Assembly (NCBI RefSeq): GCF_030272615.1
Contig: NC_081405.1
Coordinates: 575,469,752 to 575,533,751, forward strand
Reading direction: 5' to 3'
Origin: Cryptomeria japonica
Lineage: Eukaryota; Streptophyta; Pinopsida; Cupressales; Cupressaceae
Length of the DNA: 64,000 nucleotides
Each line of letters begins with the position of its first letter. Position 1 is the first letter of the stretch. The position numbers and the translations under genes are program-made. Of the stretch, positions 45,423 to 55,750 are shown piece after piece. The notes below the pieces were generated by a model. That model was given only the letters and a program-made list of their open reading frames with translations, ran no database searches and was not told the origin of the DNA.

Positions 45423-45941
45423 TCATGTCTCCTCAAAAGATAAAGAGACCTCTTCCAAGTGTTGTACAAAAGTATCCATAATCATGTCAACCTCTAAAGA
45501 TTGATCATGTAGAGAATGCACAAGAGGGTCAGAGTCATCCCTCACAACAATCATAGAAGGATCATCTTCATCAAAGAGAAGATGAATGTCATCAATGGTC
45601 TCTCCCAAATGTGAAATGTAGGACTCCATAATCAAACCTGCAATGTCTGTCAGGTAGGCATCCCAATCAACTGAAGCTAGAAGACATGAAATATCCTGTT
45701 GCACTGAATCATAAGAAGGCAAAACTATTGCACTAGTTGCATCATCAGGTGCAATAGGTAGTGTGATATCAATAGGAGGAGATGAAATGCAAGGCTCAAG
45801 AATGGTGTCACAAGTGAGAATCCCCAAGTTCAAATGCCCAAAGTTCTCCTCAAAAGCTGAATCATCAACATAGGAAGAATCAACCTCATCAATAGGACCA
45901 AAATCTGAAAAAGAGTACAAACAAGATGCATGATCAACCAC
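45423..45941 (-). pseudogene. TR-GAG acidic tail ORF
   Basis: 172 codons without a stop. It begins 'MVDHASCLYSFSDFGPIDE', the linker after copia protease, and keeps 'ENFGHLNLGIL', the FGHLN motif of the pre-integrase domain (normally WHERFGHLN). After that the sequence is strongly acidic ('SYVDDSAFEEN', 'LFDEDDPSMIVVRDDSD', 'QHLEEVSLSFEE') and matches no pol domain I know. It is offset by one frame from the gag-protease frame. It is the longest undamaged stretch after gag in this element. Confidence 0.6.
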
Positions 45942-45949
45942 CTAGTCAC

Positions 45950-46531
45950 AATGATAGCTCCACTCTCCAAGTCTCTAATGATAACCGAATCAGGTGTAAA
46001 CTCCATAGTTTTCCTAGTTTCCACATGTGTGATTTGATAGATGGAAAGAAGATTATTTGTCAGGTGGGGTACACACAACACATCATTGAAGGAGTTATCC
46101 CCAATGGAAATAGATCATTTCCCAATCACATCCATGTATGTATGATTGCCCATCAAAATCTGTGGCAAGTGGAAAGGTTTAAATGAAGAAAACATAGACT
46201 ATGAAGATGCCATATGATGAGAAGCCCCTAAATCTAGAAGCCATATCCCTGAATCATGACTTGTAGTAGCATAAAGAGCTTGTCCCTTTCCTTTATCTAT
46301 CCTAGAAGACTGATCCTTTCCTTTAACCTTGGAAGAAGAAGCCAATGTAGACATTCTAGAAGGGAGGTTGATTCTATTCTTCTCAAGAATATTATTCAAC
46401 TCATCAATATCCTTCTTATAACAATGATGTTCATCATGTCCTGACTTCTTGCAATATCCACAAAAAAGATTGTCCTTATATGATTTCCTCTTAGGTGAGA
46501 ATGGTGAATCACCTTGTTGTGGAGAGGAACA
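45950..46531 (-). pseudogene. TR-GAG knuckle, protease and linker
   Basis: In the same frame as gag after one TAA at 46531-46529. The knuckle 'CGYCKKSGHDEHHC' lies at 46462-46421 and is intact. The protease reads 'GIWLLDLGASHHMASS', with the active-site Ser of DSG replaced by Leu, then a TAG. The linker at 46081-45950 contains 'VPHLTNNLLSIYQITH' and 'PDSVIIRDLESGAIIV', typical of copia protease C-termini. Confidence 0.82.
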
Positions 46532-47245
46532 TTATGCTCCATCTTGTTGTGGTTTGGACTTAGGTTGCTTTTGATTCTTGCCTTTTCCTTGATTACTTTG
46601 ATTCCCTTTGTTAGCCACCAAAGCTCGTGACTTTGAAGATTTGAGAATTCCCATCATGGTCAACTTAGATTGCTCAAGTATCAACATCTCCATGAATGAA
46701 TCAAATGAGGGAGAAGTGTATGAGGAACCTTGAGCTAACCTATGGGTGTGAAAACTAGATACAAAGGCTGCATACTTTGAAGGAAGTTTGTCCAACAAGT
46801 CATAAACCAATTGAGCATCCTTTTTGTCAATTCCACAATCCTTTAGCTTTGCTCTTAGCTCAGTTGCTTTTGTGACATAATCTTGGATTGTATCAAAATC
46901 CTTAGGATCCAAAGTTGTGAGTTCACTCTCAACCTTGTAGCCCTTAATCTCATCAACTTGGCCATACAATTTCTTAAAAATATCCCAAGCCTCTTTAATT
47001 GTTGTACACTTATCAATGTGAAAAATGAGGTCATCTAATACATACTTTGTAAGAGTTCCAAGTGCCATAGAATTCTTAGTAAGACATTCAATTTGATCAT
47101 TAGGATCAGCCTTAGGATCAGGTGGTGATGCAATAGTTTCATTTACATAATGAATGAGTCCCTTTTCCATTAGTCTACTCCATGCCTTAATCTTCCATGA
47201 AGTATAATTATGAGGAGTTAAAAGGGGAAATGTAGGAGAACCCAT
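46532..47245 (-). pseudogene. TR-GAG gag
   Basis: The start is chosen at ATG 47245-47243 ('MGSPTFPLLTPHNYTSWKI'), the family's usual opening; the frame is also open upstream. There are 237 codons with no stop: 'LTKNSMALGTLTKYVLDDL' near residue 57, 'TIKEAWDIFKKLYG', 'DTIQDYVTKATELRAKL' and 'VYDLLDKLPSKYAAFVSSF', a complete UBN2-type capsid. It ends in a Lys/Gln-rich tract just before the knuckle. This is the only apparently intact capsid domain in the window, so the copy is relatively young. Confidence 0.9.
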
Positions 47246-48337
47246 AGCACCAAAATGAAAAAGCACAAGATAGAGAGAGGCACAATCACACAAGACACCC
47301 CCCCAAAATACTCAATCAAGAAACCCCCCCCCCTCCAAAATGGTGATTTTGGCACTTTATACTTAGTGCATATACAATGGGCCACTTGCAAAACAAGGCA
47401 AAGTGGACTTCTGATTTTAATTTACAACTTATCAAAATGAGATCTAAGAAACTTCAACAAATACTGCTAGTGATCTAAACTGAGATCCAAGTGAAATGCA
47501 AGTACCAAATATTCCAAGAGTGGCCAAATATTGAAAGTATGATTTCTACTCAAAATCACTACAATCAAATGGTAGATTATGAAATTAGATGAAAAACTAT
47601 ACACTAAAAAAAAAAAAAGGCACCTGAAAAGGAAGTTGCAAAATCGGGGATTAGATAGGTACAGTCATGAAGATCTACAAATTATGAAAAATTCATCCAT
47701 CAAAATCCAAAAATTCTTCCACCACTGCGAAGAGAATGAAATTATAGCCCATTTCAAAAAAAATTGCACCAAAAAATGAGCAAGATATGGCCTTCCAAAG
47801 TTGAACTACAAAACTGAAAATCGCAATGAAGAGGGGGTCAAAAATTTTCAAAATACTACTGATGTGGCACTGACATCAGAAAAAATTGGGCTTAAATTTG
47901 ATGTCCGTCTCGCTGTAAAAAAAAAACTTCATCTCCCTCCTGTGTGGTGTCCGTACCGTATGGAAATGATGATGTGGCAATCTGCAGTTAGTTCTATAAT
48001 GTATGGAAATGTTGATGTGGCACTGTGTCTGGATACGAATGTCAACTGTGGGCTAGTAGCCACCTGCCACATGGTGGATGTGGGTCTGTTGGTTTGAAAG
48101 ATAGCCGGTAGTAGGGGAAATCACCAGAAGAGGCACCGGTGGGAGAGCCGGGTTGGCATGCGGACTACCGATAGCAGGCTAGAAGTCGGGGCAGCGGCGG
48201 TGCGATGGGAGATCTCGTCGGCCTGGTCAGAGGCTGGTGACAGGACATGTTGGTGCCGGTGATAGGATGTGCATTGACTGGTGGTTGTCGGAGTATGAGA
48301 GCCCTGCAAAACAATTAACATGTAGTACGGGGGTCAC

Positions 48338-48372
48338 GGGGGGGGGGGGGGGGGGGGTCTGCAGACCCCCCC
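48338..48372. repeat. G20 run with perfect hairpin
   Basis: Twenty consecutive G (48338-48357), then TCTGCAGA, then seven C. The last seven G, TCTGCAGA and the seven C form a perfect palindrome. The exact G count may be a sequencing or assembly estimate. Confidence 0.8.
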
Positions 48373-48674
48373 AAAAACAATTGTTTTTTTATTTATTTTA
48401 TTTTTTCTGAATATATATTTTTTTCAATTTCTTTTTTCAGAAAATGATTTTACAATTTTTTTTTCGAAATCCATACAATAATAGCCAAAATGGACAAAGT
48501 AAAATTTCTCACCAAAATAGGCCTACTTTAGATTTGAAATTCATGGAAACGGCCTCCTAGATTCAACCATGATGTCCAAATCATTGTATGATGCCCCCAA
48601 AAAGTGAACATCCCTAAATCCAAAAATTGAAGCCTCCAGAATGTCTCCAAAAGACCAATCAATGAAGCCCTATA

Positions 48675-48687
48675 GGCTCTAATACCA
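48675..48687 (-). other. TR-GAG primer binding site
   Basis: Minus strand TGGTATTAGAGCC immediately after the LTR end; Met-tRNA type with one C-to-T change from TGGTATCAGAGCC. Confidence 0.88.
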
Positions 48688-49148
48688 TGTGAGATTTTGC
48701 CAAGATCTAGGGCTCAATGAAAAATACAATAGAGAGATAAAATATTGATAGGAATAAACTATATTCTGTCAAGATGAAAATATTGATAAATTGGATCATC
48801 AAAAGTTACATACAATGAATATGAGCATGCTTAAATAGGCAAGGCTATATGGATATGTGAGCACACAAACATGATATGTGGCTCAATAAGAAACAAGGGT
48901 AGGTAGGAAATAGGTGTGGGTAGCTAGGAGAAATAATATAATAGTCCACATGAGGTGGATCACCCACTAAATATGGAGTGTAACAACAAGATCAACACCA
49001 TAAAAGGTGGAAATTATCCTACACACACTATCCCAATGTGGCACAAATACCCAAGTGTCTCATACCCAAACTACTATGAAATGCATTTCCTAAGTAAAAT
49101 TAAGTAACGTGTAATAATATCCATGATGAATAATTATTTACACCAACA
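48688..49148 (-). repeat. TR-GAG 5' LTR
   Basis: 461 bp, TGTTGGTGTAAATAATTATT...AAAATCTCACA on the element strand; target duplication TATAC follows. Confidence 0.93.
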
Positions 49149-49153
49149 TATAC

Positions 49154-50992
49154 ATCTTTTCATCTCTTCATTATTTATAAAGCTGCATTATTCCAAAAGT
49201 GCAACTTCCTTGATTTCCTTATCCCTCTTGATAGCATCAAGTCTCCTAGCTTCAAGTTTATTGTATAGAGATAAAGGCTATCTCTTTCAAAATATCAACT
49301 AATACCTTCTTATAGATATCTATATACAATAAAATAGCTTCCTCTAACTCATTTTGCTCACTGTCATCAAAATCTTCATAATATTTAGATACATTCTTTA
49401 ACATTCCATATTTTGTCACTTCATCAATAATTTCAGCATAGGTCATTGATGTCTTACCAGATCTGGTATCATCACCCTTCTGTTTTTTGCTTGTTGTTTC
49501 CGGTGTGACTGGGTTCCTCTTCTGCATAGGCTTCCTTACCGGTGGTGGAGGTGTAGTAGGCTAGGTTGCATTTCTGACAAGTCTCCTCCTTTGTTCTTCC
49601 TTTTGCTGCTCTACCGATGGTTTTACCATGTCCTTTCTTTGCACCCTTCTGAAAGCCAGAGTCTCATTATCCTTAGGATCAAAGTTAGAAGTGATTGGGG
49701 AAATGTGAACTTGTGGCTTCTTCACTTCTTCAGTAGCTACCTTTTCTGGTTTGACTGCCTATTTAGATTGGGAACCTAGTCGAGTGTCTATCTTGTAAAT
49801 CATATTTTGCACATATGCAGACATTTTATTAATTTTCTTCTTTCTCCTTTTTCTATTGAAACCTCTTTTTACTTCAAGATCCTTCTCTCTTGCTATGCCG
49901 AAGTGCTTTGTTTTGTCATCCAATGGGGCATCTAACAACATCTTTGCATAAAGCTCAAAAATACTATCATCTACCTCATATCCTAGCTCAATGATCCATA
50001 TTTTCCTAGGTTCAACTTCTTCCATGAGTGTTTCATCATTTTTCACCCTGAAACATATATCAGTGGAATACTTCTCCACAATATTCTTAGAGATTAATTC
50101 CCTTTGCCTCATATTTTCTTGAAATGTCTTGAAGTAACCCCAAATCTTTTCATCCCAGTTGGTACCAAGACCGGTGATATCCATTTTGATTTGCATACCT
50201 ACTAGGTAGTTCATTCAGGAAATAGAGCATCAAACAGATAATTAAGTTTTTATATATGAATGTGCCTTTCTTGGTTCCTTTTATCATTTTAAGTTTTAAC
50301 ATTAACTCACTCCTCATCCATTCACATCGTATTTCACATTATTTATTAACATTTCATATGCGGCATGAATGCATGAACTTGCAATAGAATTCAATCAGCA
50401 GGATTGAGTTACCTTGTATCCTATGATCATGCTTGCAAATTTTATGTCTGAGTCGGTGATTGTGTTTATCCTCATTGATCTGTTATCCAGTGTGGAACCA
50501 GTGAGCTTTTGAACCTATGTGTTGGATATTTTCTTACCAGGTTCTGGTCCAACCCTAGGTAAGTTGGTGATAGCTAGTATAGCTTCCTTTGTGATCATGT
50601 AGGGTCTATCTAACCAAATGAATTTGTTGTGAATCTTTCTTAGGATGTATATGATCATCTCATCCTTAAATTCTGGTATGTACAAAATACCAGTTAACCC
50701 TAGATCCTCAATTACCTTTAATTCTGGTTTAATGTTTCCGGTGTCTCCCAATATCATTGATTGATACATGTTTTGTACATGTCTTTGCTACCCAGCTCCT
50801 TAAGAGTGCAGTGGATGTATGTCCTGACATCTTCAACATACATTACTCCTTCGGTATCCCTAGAAAATGCTCCCACAGAGTCTTCCTTCTTTGCAATTTT
50901 GGGAACCTCCTTATAGACTGGCCTTAACCTGTCCTAGCTTCAATGATTATCGGATTTGTAATGAATGTCAAAGCGGAAGATGCAAATGCCAT
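49154..50992 (-). pseudogene. Copia-3 ORF2, N-terminal part, unknown
   Basis: The candidate start is ATG 50992-50990 ('MAFASSALTFITNPIIIEA'). Legible pieces, in several frames, are 50769-50515 ('LTGILYIPEFKDEMIIYIL' then 'HNKFIWLDRPYMITKEAIL'), 50214-49759 (a 151-codon stretch with 'DITGLGTNWDEKIWGYFKT', 'RKIWIIELGYEVDDSIFEL', and a basic cluster RKRRKKK), and 49527-49258 ('MTYAEIIDEVTKYGMLKNV', 'DDSEQNELEEAILLYIDIY'). A WLD..Y..T.E.I..I..LP motif is visible, but I cannot name the family. The ORF follows ORF1 after roughly 400 bases and continues at 42905-44193, so the original protein was probably over 700 residues. Confidence 0.55.
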
Positions 50993-51391
50993 GTCAGAAA
51001 ATACCTGAGTGAATGTCGATGGTTGATTGGAGTGCTTCAGATAATTGCACGAAATCCTCTCTCAATGTTTTTGCTCGCTCTTAGTTCGCCTTTACTTTGC
51101 TCTGATTTCTTGAATGATCAGTGAGTGAAAATGAATTCACTTAGCTTATTTTATCAGTGAATAAAACCCTAATTTTTTTTAATTAACGATTCACCAACAA
51201 CTCTATGGATGTCAGTTTCACAATTAAGTGCGAGGGTAACCTTCATCAATGATAAACATAGTTTTTCAGATTTCTTCCCAGATCTCCTTAGATATCTTCT
51301 GGGGTAATATGAAAATTTTGCAGTGACTTTTCCAACCCCTAAGGCTTATGATTCAATTACCTATGGAATTTTCTGCCGGTGGAGGAATACT
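50993..51391 (-). other. Copia-3 spacer between ORF1 and ORF2
   Basis: About 400 bases with stops in all frames. It includes T-rich and mixed sequence such as an A7 tract near 51170-51182 on the element strand. No domain. It could contain a promoter, intron or leader for ORF2, but nothing specific is visible. Confidence 0.4.
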
Positions 51392-51850
51392 CTATTCTGC
51401 TGGTGGATTTATTAGTATAGATCCATCTCCACTTTGTTCTTTAGATTTTCTAACCCATCTCTTGGTGTGATCTTGTTGTATTTCATCTACCTTCTGATTT
51501 CCTTTCTCATTGTCTTTATCATTATTAGCTAGTTGGGTCTTGTTTTCACAATACTTAGCAATATGACCTATTTTGTTGCATGCATAACATGTAACATTGT
51601 TCTTCTGAATTGCCTTGACATATCCGATATTATTATTATTTCTTGACCTGGAATGATTGGCAAAATGTCCCAAATTTCCACATGCATGACATTTAACATT
51701 CATTCTGCAGTCTTCTGATTTATGACCATATTTCTTGCAGTTTGTGCATTGATGAGAATAGAATTGTAGTTTTGATTTTCCTTATTTCTATATTGTTTAG
51801 CGATATGCCCATATTTATTACAAACAAAACATCTACCATTAAATTTATAA
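51392..51850 (-). pseudogene. Copia-3 ORF1, four tandem CCHC knuckles
   Basis: In order on the minus strand: 'CFVCNKYGHIAKQY' (last Cys lost), 'CTNCKKYGHKSEDC', 'CHACGNLGHFANHS' (last Cys lost) and 'CYACNKIGHIAKYC', each CX2CX4HX4C in form. A Lys/Asp/Asn-rich tail follows to a stop at 51392. Multiple knuckles suggest nucleic-acid binding, as in Gag nucleocapsid. One frameshift separates the first knuckle from the second. Confidence 0.85.
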
Positions 51851-51866
51851 GCATTAGATTGTCTTA

Positions 51867-52540
51867 TCAGTTTCCTCTATTCCGATGAGTTTTGCATATC
51901 GGTTGTCTAATCTTCATTAGCAATACTGGAGCTTTCACCTTGTACAAATCCAAGTCCTCTAGAATCATCAATTTGTCTTTATATTTGCTTGCACTGATCC
52001 TCAATTTGTCATCCAATTGTGAAGTACTGATCCTCAACTGTTCTTTATATTTTCTTGTAGTAGTCAGATCATCTCTCAGAGTAGTTATTTGTGTTTCAAG
52101 TTCTTGTTCATTGTTCCGTGAGTGTGCCAAATTAGTTCTCAATAGATTATTTTCATGAGTAAATCTTCTACATTCATCAAACTTGTTCTTCAAATAGAAA
52201 GTAAGGATATCTTCCTTCTTCTTTCTGTCCTCAATATATTTTGATCACCTCATGGTCATATCTTGCATTTCATTCTTCATGAGCATATTTGCTTGACTTA
52301 ATTTCTGACATTGTTCCTTAAGAGAATTCTTCTCCTCATCATCTGTTTGTTGCATAAGTTCTTTCCTTTTGGCTTGAGCAGATGACAACCTTTCTTGCAG
52401 AATAGAAATGAATTCATTTGTAGAATTTAGTTCTTCTTGTAATTTCAAGTTCTTCATCCTTTCAGCATCATAATCCTCAAGAGCCATCTCAAGTTGCCTT
52501 TCCATAGCCATATTCAAAGATTTCATTTTTAGGATCTTCC
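51867..52540 (-). pseudogene. Copia-3 ORF1, coiled-coil part
   Basis: Downstream of the leader block, the translation from 'MKSLNMAMERQLEMALEDY' (ATG near 52529) through 'LKLQEELNSTNEFISILQE' to 52245, and then 52193-51867 ('NNLLRTNLAHSRNNEQELE', 'SQLDDKLRISASKYKDKL'), is rich in Leu, Glu, Gln and Lys with heptad-like spacing, so a long coiled coil is likely. A stop separates the two pieces. The UBN2 capsid expected of a copia Gag is missing. Confidence 0.75.
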
Positions 52541-52570
52541 TCAAGCTATTAAACTTCTTCCGAGGTATCG

Positions 52571-52584
52571 GGCTCTGATACCAA
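52571..52584 (-). other. Copia-3 primer binding site
   Basis: Minus strand TTGGTATCAGAGCC, one base from the LTR end. The leader block GAAGTTTAATAGCTTGAGG follows on the same strand (52560-52537). Confidence 0.92.
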
Positions 52585-52585
52585 T

Positions 52586-53499
52586 TGTTGGGATATGAGA
52601 ACACTGAGAGGGGGGGGTGAATCAGTGTTCTATCAAAATCAACAATATTGAACCTTCTAAACCATGCATGTATGTATCGATAAATAAATAAGCATATAAC
52701 AAGAAGCAAACAAATCATCCACATAAATGAACACCATAACACATAGAATTTATATTTGGAAAACCTCAATGAGGAAAAACCATGGTGGGATTTTTGACCC
52801 ACAATATCAGTTCACTAGTCATATGAAAAGCTATTACATAAACAAGGGTTTGCACTTGTAGGAAGGCACAGTGCCTAGAGCATACTTCTCATCACTAAAG
52901 AGCCTCACTGACTACAAGCTTTCTGCCAATGTAAATTACTAAAAATGAACTCAAGAATGCATCTACTATGCCAGATATCTAGTTTCGATTTTGGTTTTGT
53001 TCTGTACCGGTTCACAGTTCTGAACTATTACTGGTATTGCTTCTCCTCCAAGAGTGCTTTCCTAGCTATCCATAGATCATTGCATGATACAATGTTTGCT
53101 TACAAGAATGATCTTCATACATATATTTTACATCTCACAGTTCTTCTATATGTCTATCTCTATACCCTCCTCTATATATCTTAATTGATCTAGCAGACTC
53201 AATTATATACCTATTACATATTGTATGCCTTATGTCGGCTTATAATGCATTTACAAAAGATATTCAATGTCCACCTCAAAAATAATTACAAAATGATTTA
53301 CAAAATAAATCTTCTTTGATGTCAGCTTCTTGATGTACTGATGCCGGTGTATTCCTAAATGCTTCCAATGTCGGTATCTATCGGTATATGCCTCCTAGTG
53401 TCGGTTTGAGCCTTCTGTCAAGTCTTGTTGCCTTCTATTTGATTTTAACATTGCCATCAATGACAACAAAATGAATACAATGAGTGTCAATTGCCAGCA
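52586..53499 (-). repeat. Copia-3 5' LTR
   Basis: 914 bp, TGCTGGCAAT...ATATCCCAACA on the element strand. It carries the G-run block near its inner end (52605-52625). CTTTT follows at 53500-53504. Confidence 0.92.
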
Positions 53500-53504
53500 C
53501 TTTT

Positions 53505-53515
53505 CACCATGCTTA
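53505..53515 (+). repeat. Tat gypsy 3' LTR, last 11 bases
   Basis: CACCATGCTTA continues the gypsy LTR across copia-3 (5' LTR end: CACCATACACA) and is followed by the GATAT target duplication. The last five bases differ at three places from the 5' copy, so the exact edge rests mainly on the matching duplication. Confidence 0.75.
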
Positions 53516-53520
53516 GATAT

Positions 53521-54080
53521 CATCCTCTTCCTCTAAGATACCTAGATGAGAAGGGCACATTTTAGGAGAATTATCAAGATCACTCTTAAAATCTTCATTC
53601 CTAGAGCATGGGAGGGTTTTGAAGGGGGTGGTAACAAAAATTTTAGGCACTAAAATGTTATCATAGATAGGAAGAGGTTCTTTAAGAGAGGGAAAATTGA
53701 AATGAGGGAAGCCAACCCATTATCACATTTATGAAATGAATGCATCATGACAACAATTTTCCTCTTTCAAATGATAACATATGCAAAATAGAAGGAAATG
53801 TTTAATTTTAACCAATGCAAGCACTCTAAATGTTAATTTAGAAAATGAAATTTATGAGTGAAATGTGTTTCTAATTTAGATCTAAAATTAATGATCCAAA
53901 TTAAGCTATCCACAAGTTCAATTTTCGAATTGAAAAATTAGGGTTTTAACAAAAAATGACCTCTAATTTTTTTAAATTTACAAGGAATTGAAACTTGTAA
54001 AATGTAAATTTGAATTTGAAATAGAAAGAACACTCAGATCTAAGAACATAAATCAGAACTAAAGAAGATTGGATTCATAT
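53521..54080 (-). other. E0 5' internal region
   Basis: Sequence between the E0 PBS and the rest of the E0 body across the gypsy insertion. The part up to about 53720 resembles the Ser/Pro-rich E0 reading region ('KNFVTTPFKTLPCSRNED'-like on the minus strand). The remainder looks like leader. No full ORF. Confidence 0.5.
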
Positions 54081-54094
54081 CAGGTTCACCAAAA
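54081..54094 (-). other. E0 primer binding site (tentative)
   Basis: Minus strand TTTTGGTGAACCTG, similar in form to the inner gypsy site TTTTGGCACACCTG. It places the LTR edge near 54097. No second copy of this LTR end is visible in the window to confirm it. Confidence 0.45.
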
Positions 54095-55397
54095 TATGGA
54101 GGGGAAAAAGCGAGATCGGGTGACTAGGACCTAATCCCACTTTAGCAAACACATTGGGAATACGAAAGAGCCTAAGGAGACAACTCACTTTTGCTACTTA
54201 TTATCAGAAATAGAGATCCAAGGATTATATCTTAGGGGTTTGTATTCCTCTTGTTATAAATGAAGCAAATATTTGAAAGATTGATCAACTAGACTAGGAG
54301 ATGAATAATGAAGTATACATGAACTGAAATTGCACAAAATTGCAGATCTGAAACTAAGATATTGAAAGAAGAGAAGGGAGAGGAGTCTAAATTTGCACCT
54401 AATGCTAAGAAATGGGCCAAACTGACCAGGACCAAGGTGCCACGCCCCTGTCGTTAAGAATTTGACAGAAGTTGCAACTGAGGCATTGCAAACTGAAGGT
54501 CCTGAACCTACACCCTACCAAAATTCACAAAAATGAAATGGACAAGGGTGCCACACCCATGTCCTCAATAGGACTAGCATTCCATACCCCATTCTCTAGT
54601 GGATTAGGGCATATCTGAGACATTAGGATAATTCATATACCTTTTACTGATCCCGGAAGCATTTTGGGTACCTATTTCTTCACCTGCAACTAAAAAGAGA
54701 GGGTTTGGGTGGCTATAATGGATTTTGCCTCAGTTAAACCTCTATTTTGGTGGTTTACACCTCCACTAATAGCTAATAATGTACTATAAATGTGTGTTCT
54801 AGAACCTTGTGTGTACGTAAGATCCTAAATGATAAAAAACTAGAGCTACCCTAAGCTTTGGAGAGTAAACCCTAAATGCATGTAAATGTAAATGTAAATG
54901 ACAGTGCTCCAAATAAAATTTGCTAAATTATCTAAAGATTGAATGTGAACGTGCAAATAAGTATAAAGAATCGCATACAAAGACATGAAAACAACATGAA
55001 ATCATACCAATCCCCAAGGGGGAGATATTTTCCACTAGATCTCCTGTTACTCTTCAATGTCTTCAAGGCTCCTAATTGGTTATGAATGCTTTATGAAATG
55101 TTTTTGAAGGTTGTTGAATGTTTTTGAAGACTCCACATAGGCTTCTCTTTCACTACATAGAATGCTCCTTCAAAATTGCTCCAACTTGATTGCTTGCTTC
55201 TTAGTTTTCCTCTTAGCTTTTCCTTAGGCCTTCAAATGAAGAAATAGAGCTCTTATGTATGAAACCCTAGATCTTAATTTCATCTTTAGGCTGACTTAGA
55301 GATTGAATTTTCTACCAATTTATTGGGGCTAAGCATTATAATATCATAGAATTGTGCTCCCAAATTTTGGGAAAAAAGTCGGGGACCGTGTGCAAAG

Positions 55398-55741
55398 TGT
55401 TGGAGTTGAGAAAACACAACACCACAGGAGCCCAAATGATCTTTGCAAGATGAAAAACTTGTTACAAGGAGAAGCAAGGTAGCAAATCACAGAAGAAAGA
55501 AATACACAAAAAATATGCTCAAAAAGAGAGAGCTCAATATTCACAAAATGTAATGTAATAATCCTCCTTCTTCTTACAAAGAAAATAAAGAACTTAACCT
55601 TTAATAGGTCAAGAAGCCCTAAAAGGGAAAACCTAGGTTTGCACATAATAATTAATAAAAGAACTAATTATTATGCACCTAAAGTAAATAATTAAACAAA
55701 TATTGTTGAATTAATCAAGTAAATACCCGAATACTCTAACA
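55398..55741 (-). repeat. Short TR element 3' LTR
   Basis: TGTTGGAGTTGAG...ACTCTAACA on the plus strand; lacks a ~37-bp segment present in the other copy near 58000-58036. Confidence 0.93.
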
Positions 55742-55750
55742 ACCCCCCTT

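Larger units (their letters stand above)
47246..48687 (-). other. TR-GAG 5' leader with GC-rich segment
   Basis: 1.4 kb between PBS and gag. The part at 48090-48320 is GC-rich and ends in CCCTGCAAAACA on the plus strand. The short TR element has the same word after its own GC-rich segment (57352-57362). Most of the rest is A/T-rich. Open stretches here lack coding features. Confidence 0.6.
44199..49148 (-). mobile_element. TR-GAG type non-autonomous copia element
   Basis: LTRs are 44199-44805 and 48688-49148, with perfect target duplication TATAC at 44194-44198 and 49149-49153. A PBS and PPT are present on the minus strand. The internal region encodes copia Gag, a knuckle, a protease remnant and the very start of the pre-integrase domain, then an acidic ORF. 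There is no integrase, RT or RNase H. Terminal-repeat elements that keep only gag are a known plant class (TR-GAG). It splits copia-3 ORF2. Confidence 0.88.
35138..53499 (-). mobile_element. Copia-3, pol-less LTR element, nested
   Basis: LTRs are 52586-53499 (complete) and 35138-35407 plus 42083 to about 42733 (split by copia-4). Target duplication CTTTT lies at 35133-35137 and 53500-53504. With copia-4 and the TR-GAG removed the element is about 6.7 kb. On the minus strand it has a PBS, the leader block shared with copia-2/4, ORF1 (coiled coil, then four CCHC knuckles) and a long ORF2 of unknown kind. I find no protease, integrase, RT or RNase H motif, so it is non-autonomous. It is probably mobilised by copia-2/4-like proteins (inference). 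Confidence 0.85.
19231..53515 (+). mobile_element. Tat-like Ty3/gypsy element with antisense extra ORF, nested
   Basis: The 5' LTR is 19231-20018 and the 3' LTR 34348-35137 plus the final 11 bases at 53505-53515. A GATAT target duplication flanks the element (19226-19230 and 53516-53520). Order on the plus strand: PBS, long leader, gag with a zinc knuckle, retropepsin, RT, RNase H, a second RNase H, integrase, then a 4.9-kb 3' region with an antisense ORF, and a polypurine tract. The second RNase H and the 3' antisense ORF are features known for the Tat lineage of plant gypsy elements. The 3' LTR is split by copia-3. Confidence 0.9.

Noticed and set aside
50993-51391. Intron between copia-3 ORF1 and ORF2
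   Set aside because: GT and AG words exist but no convincing splice pair; a spacer with stops is the simpler reading.
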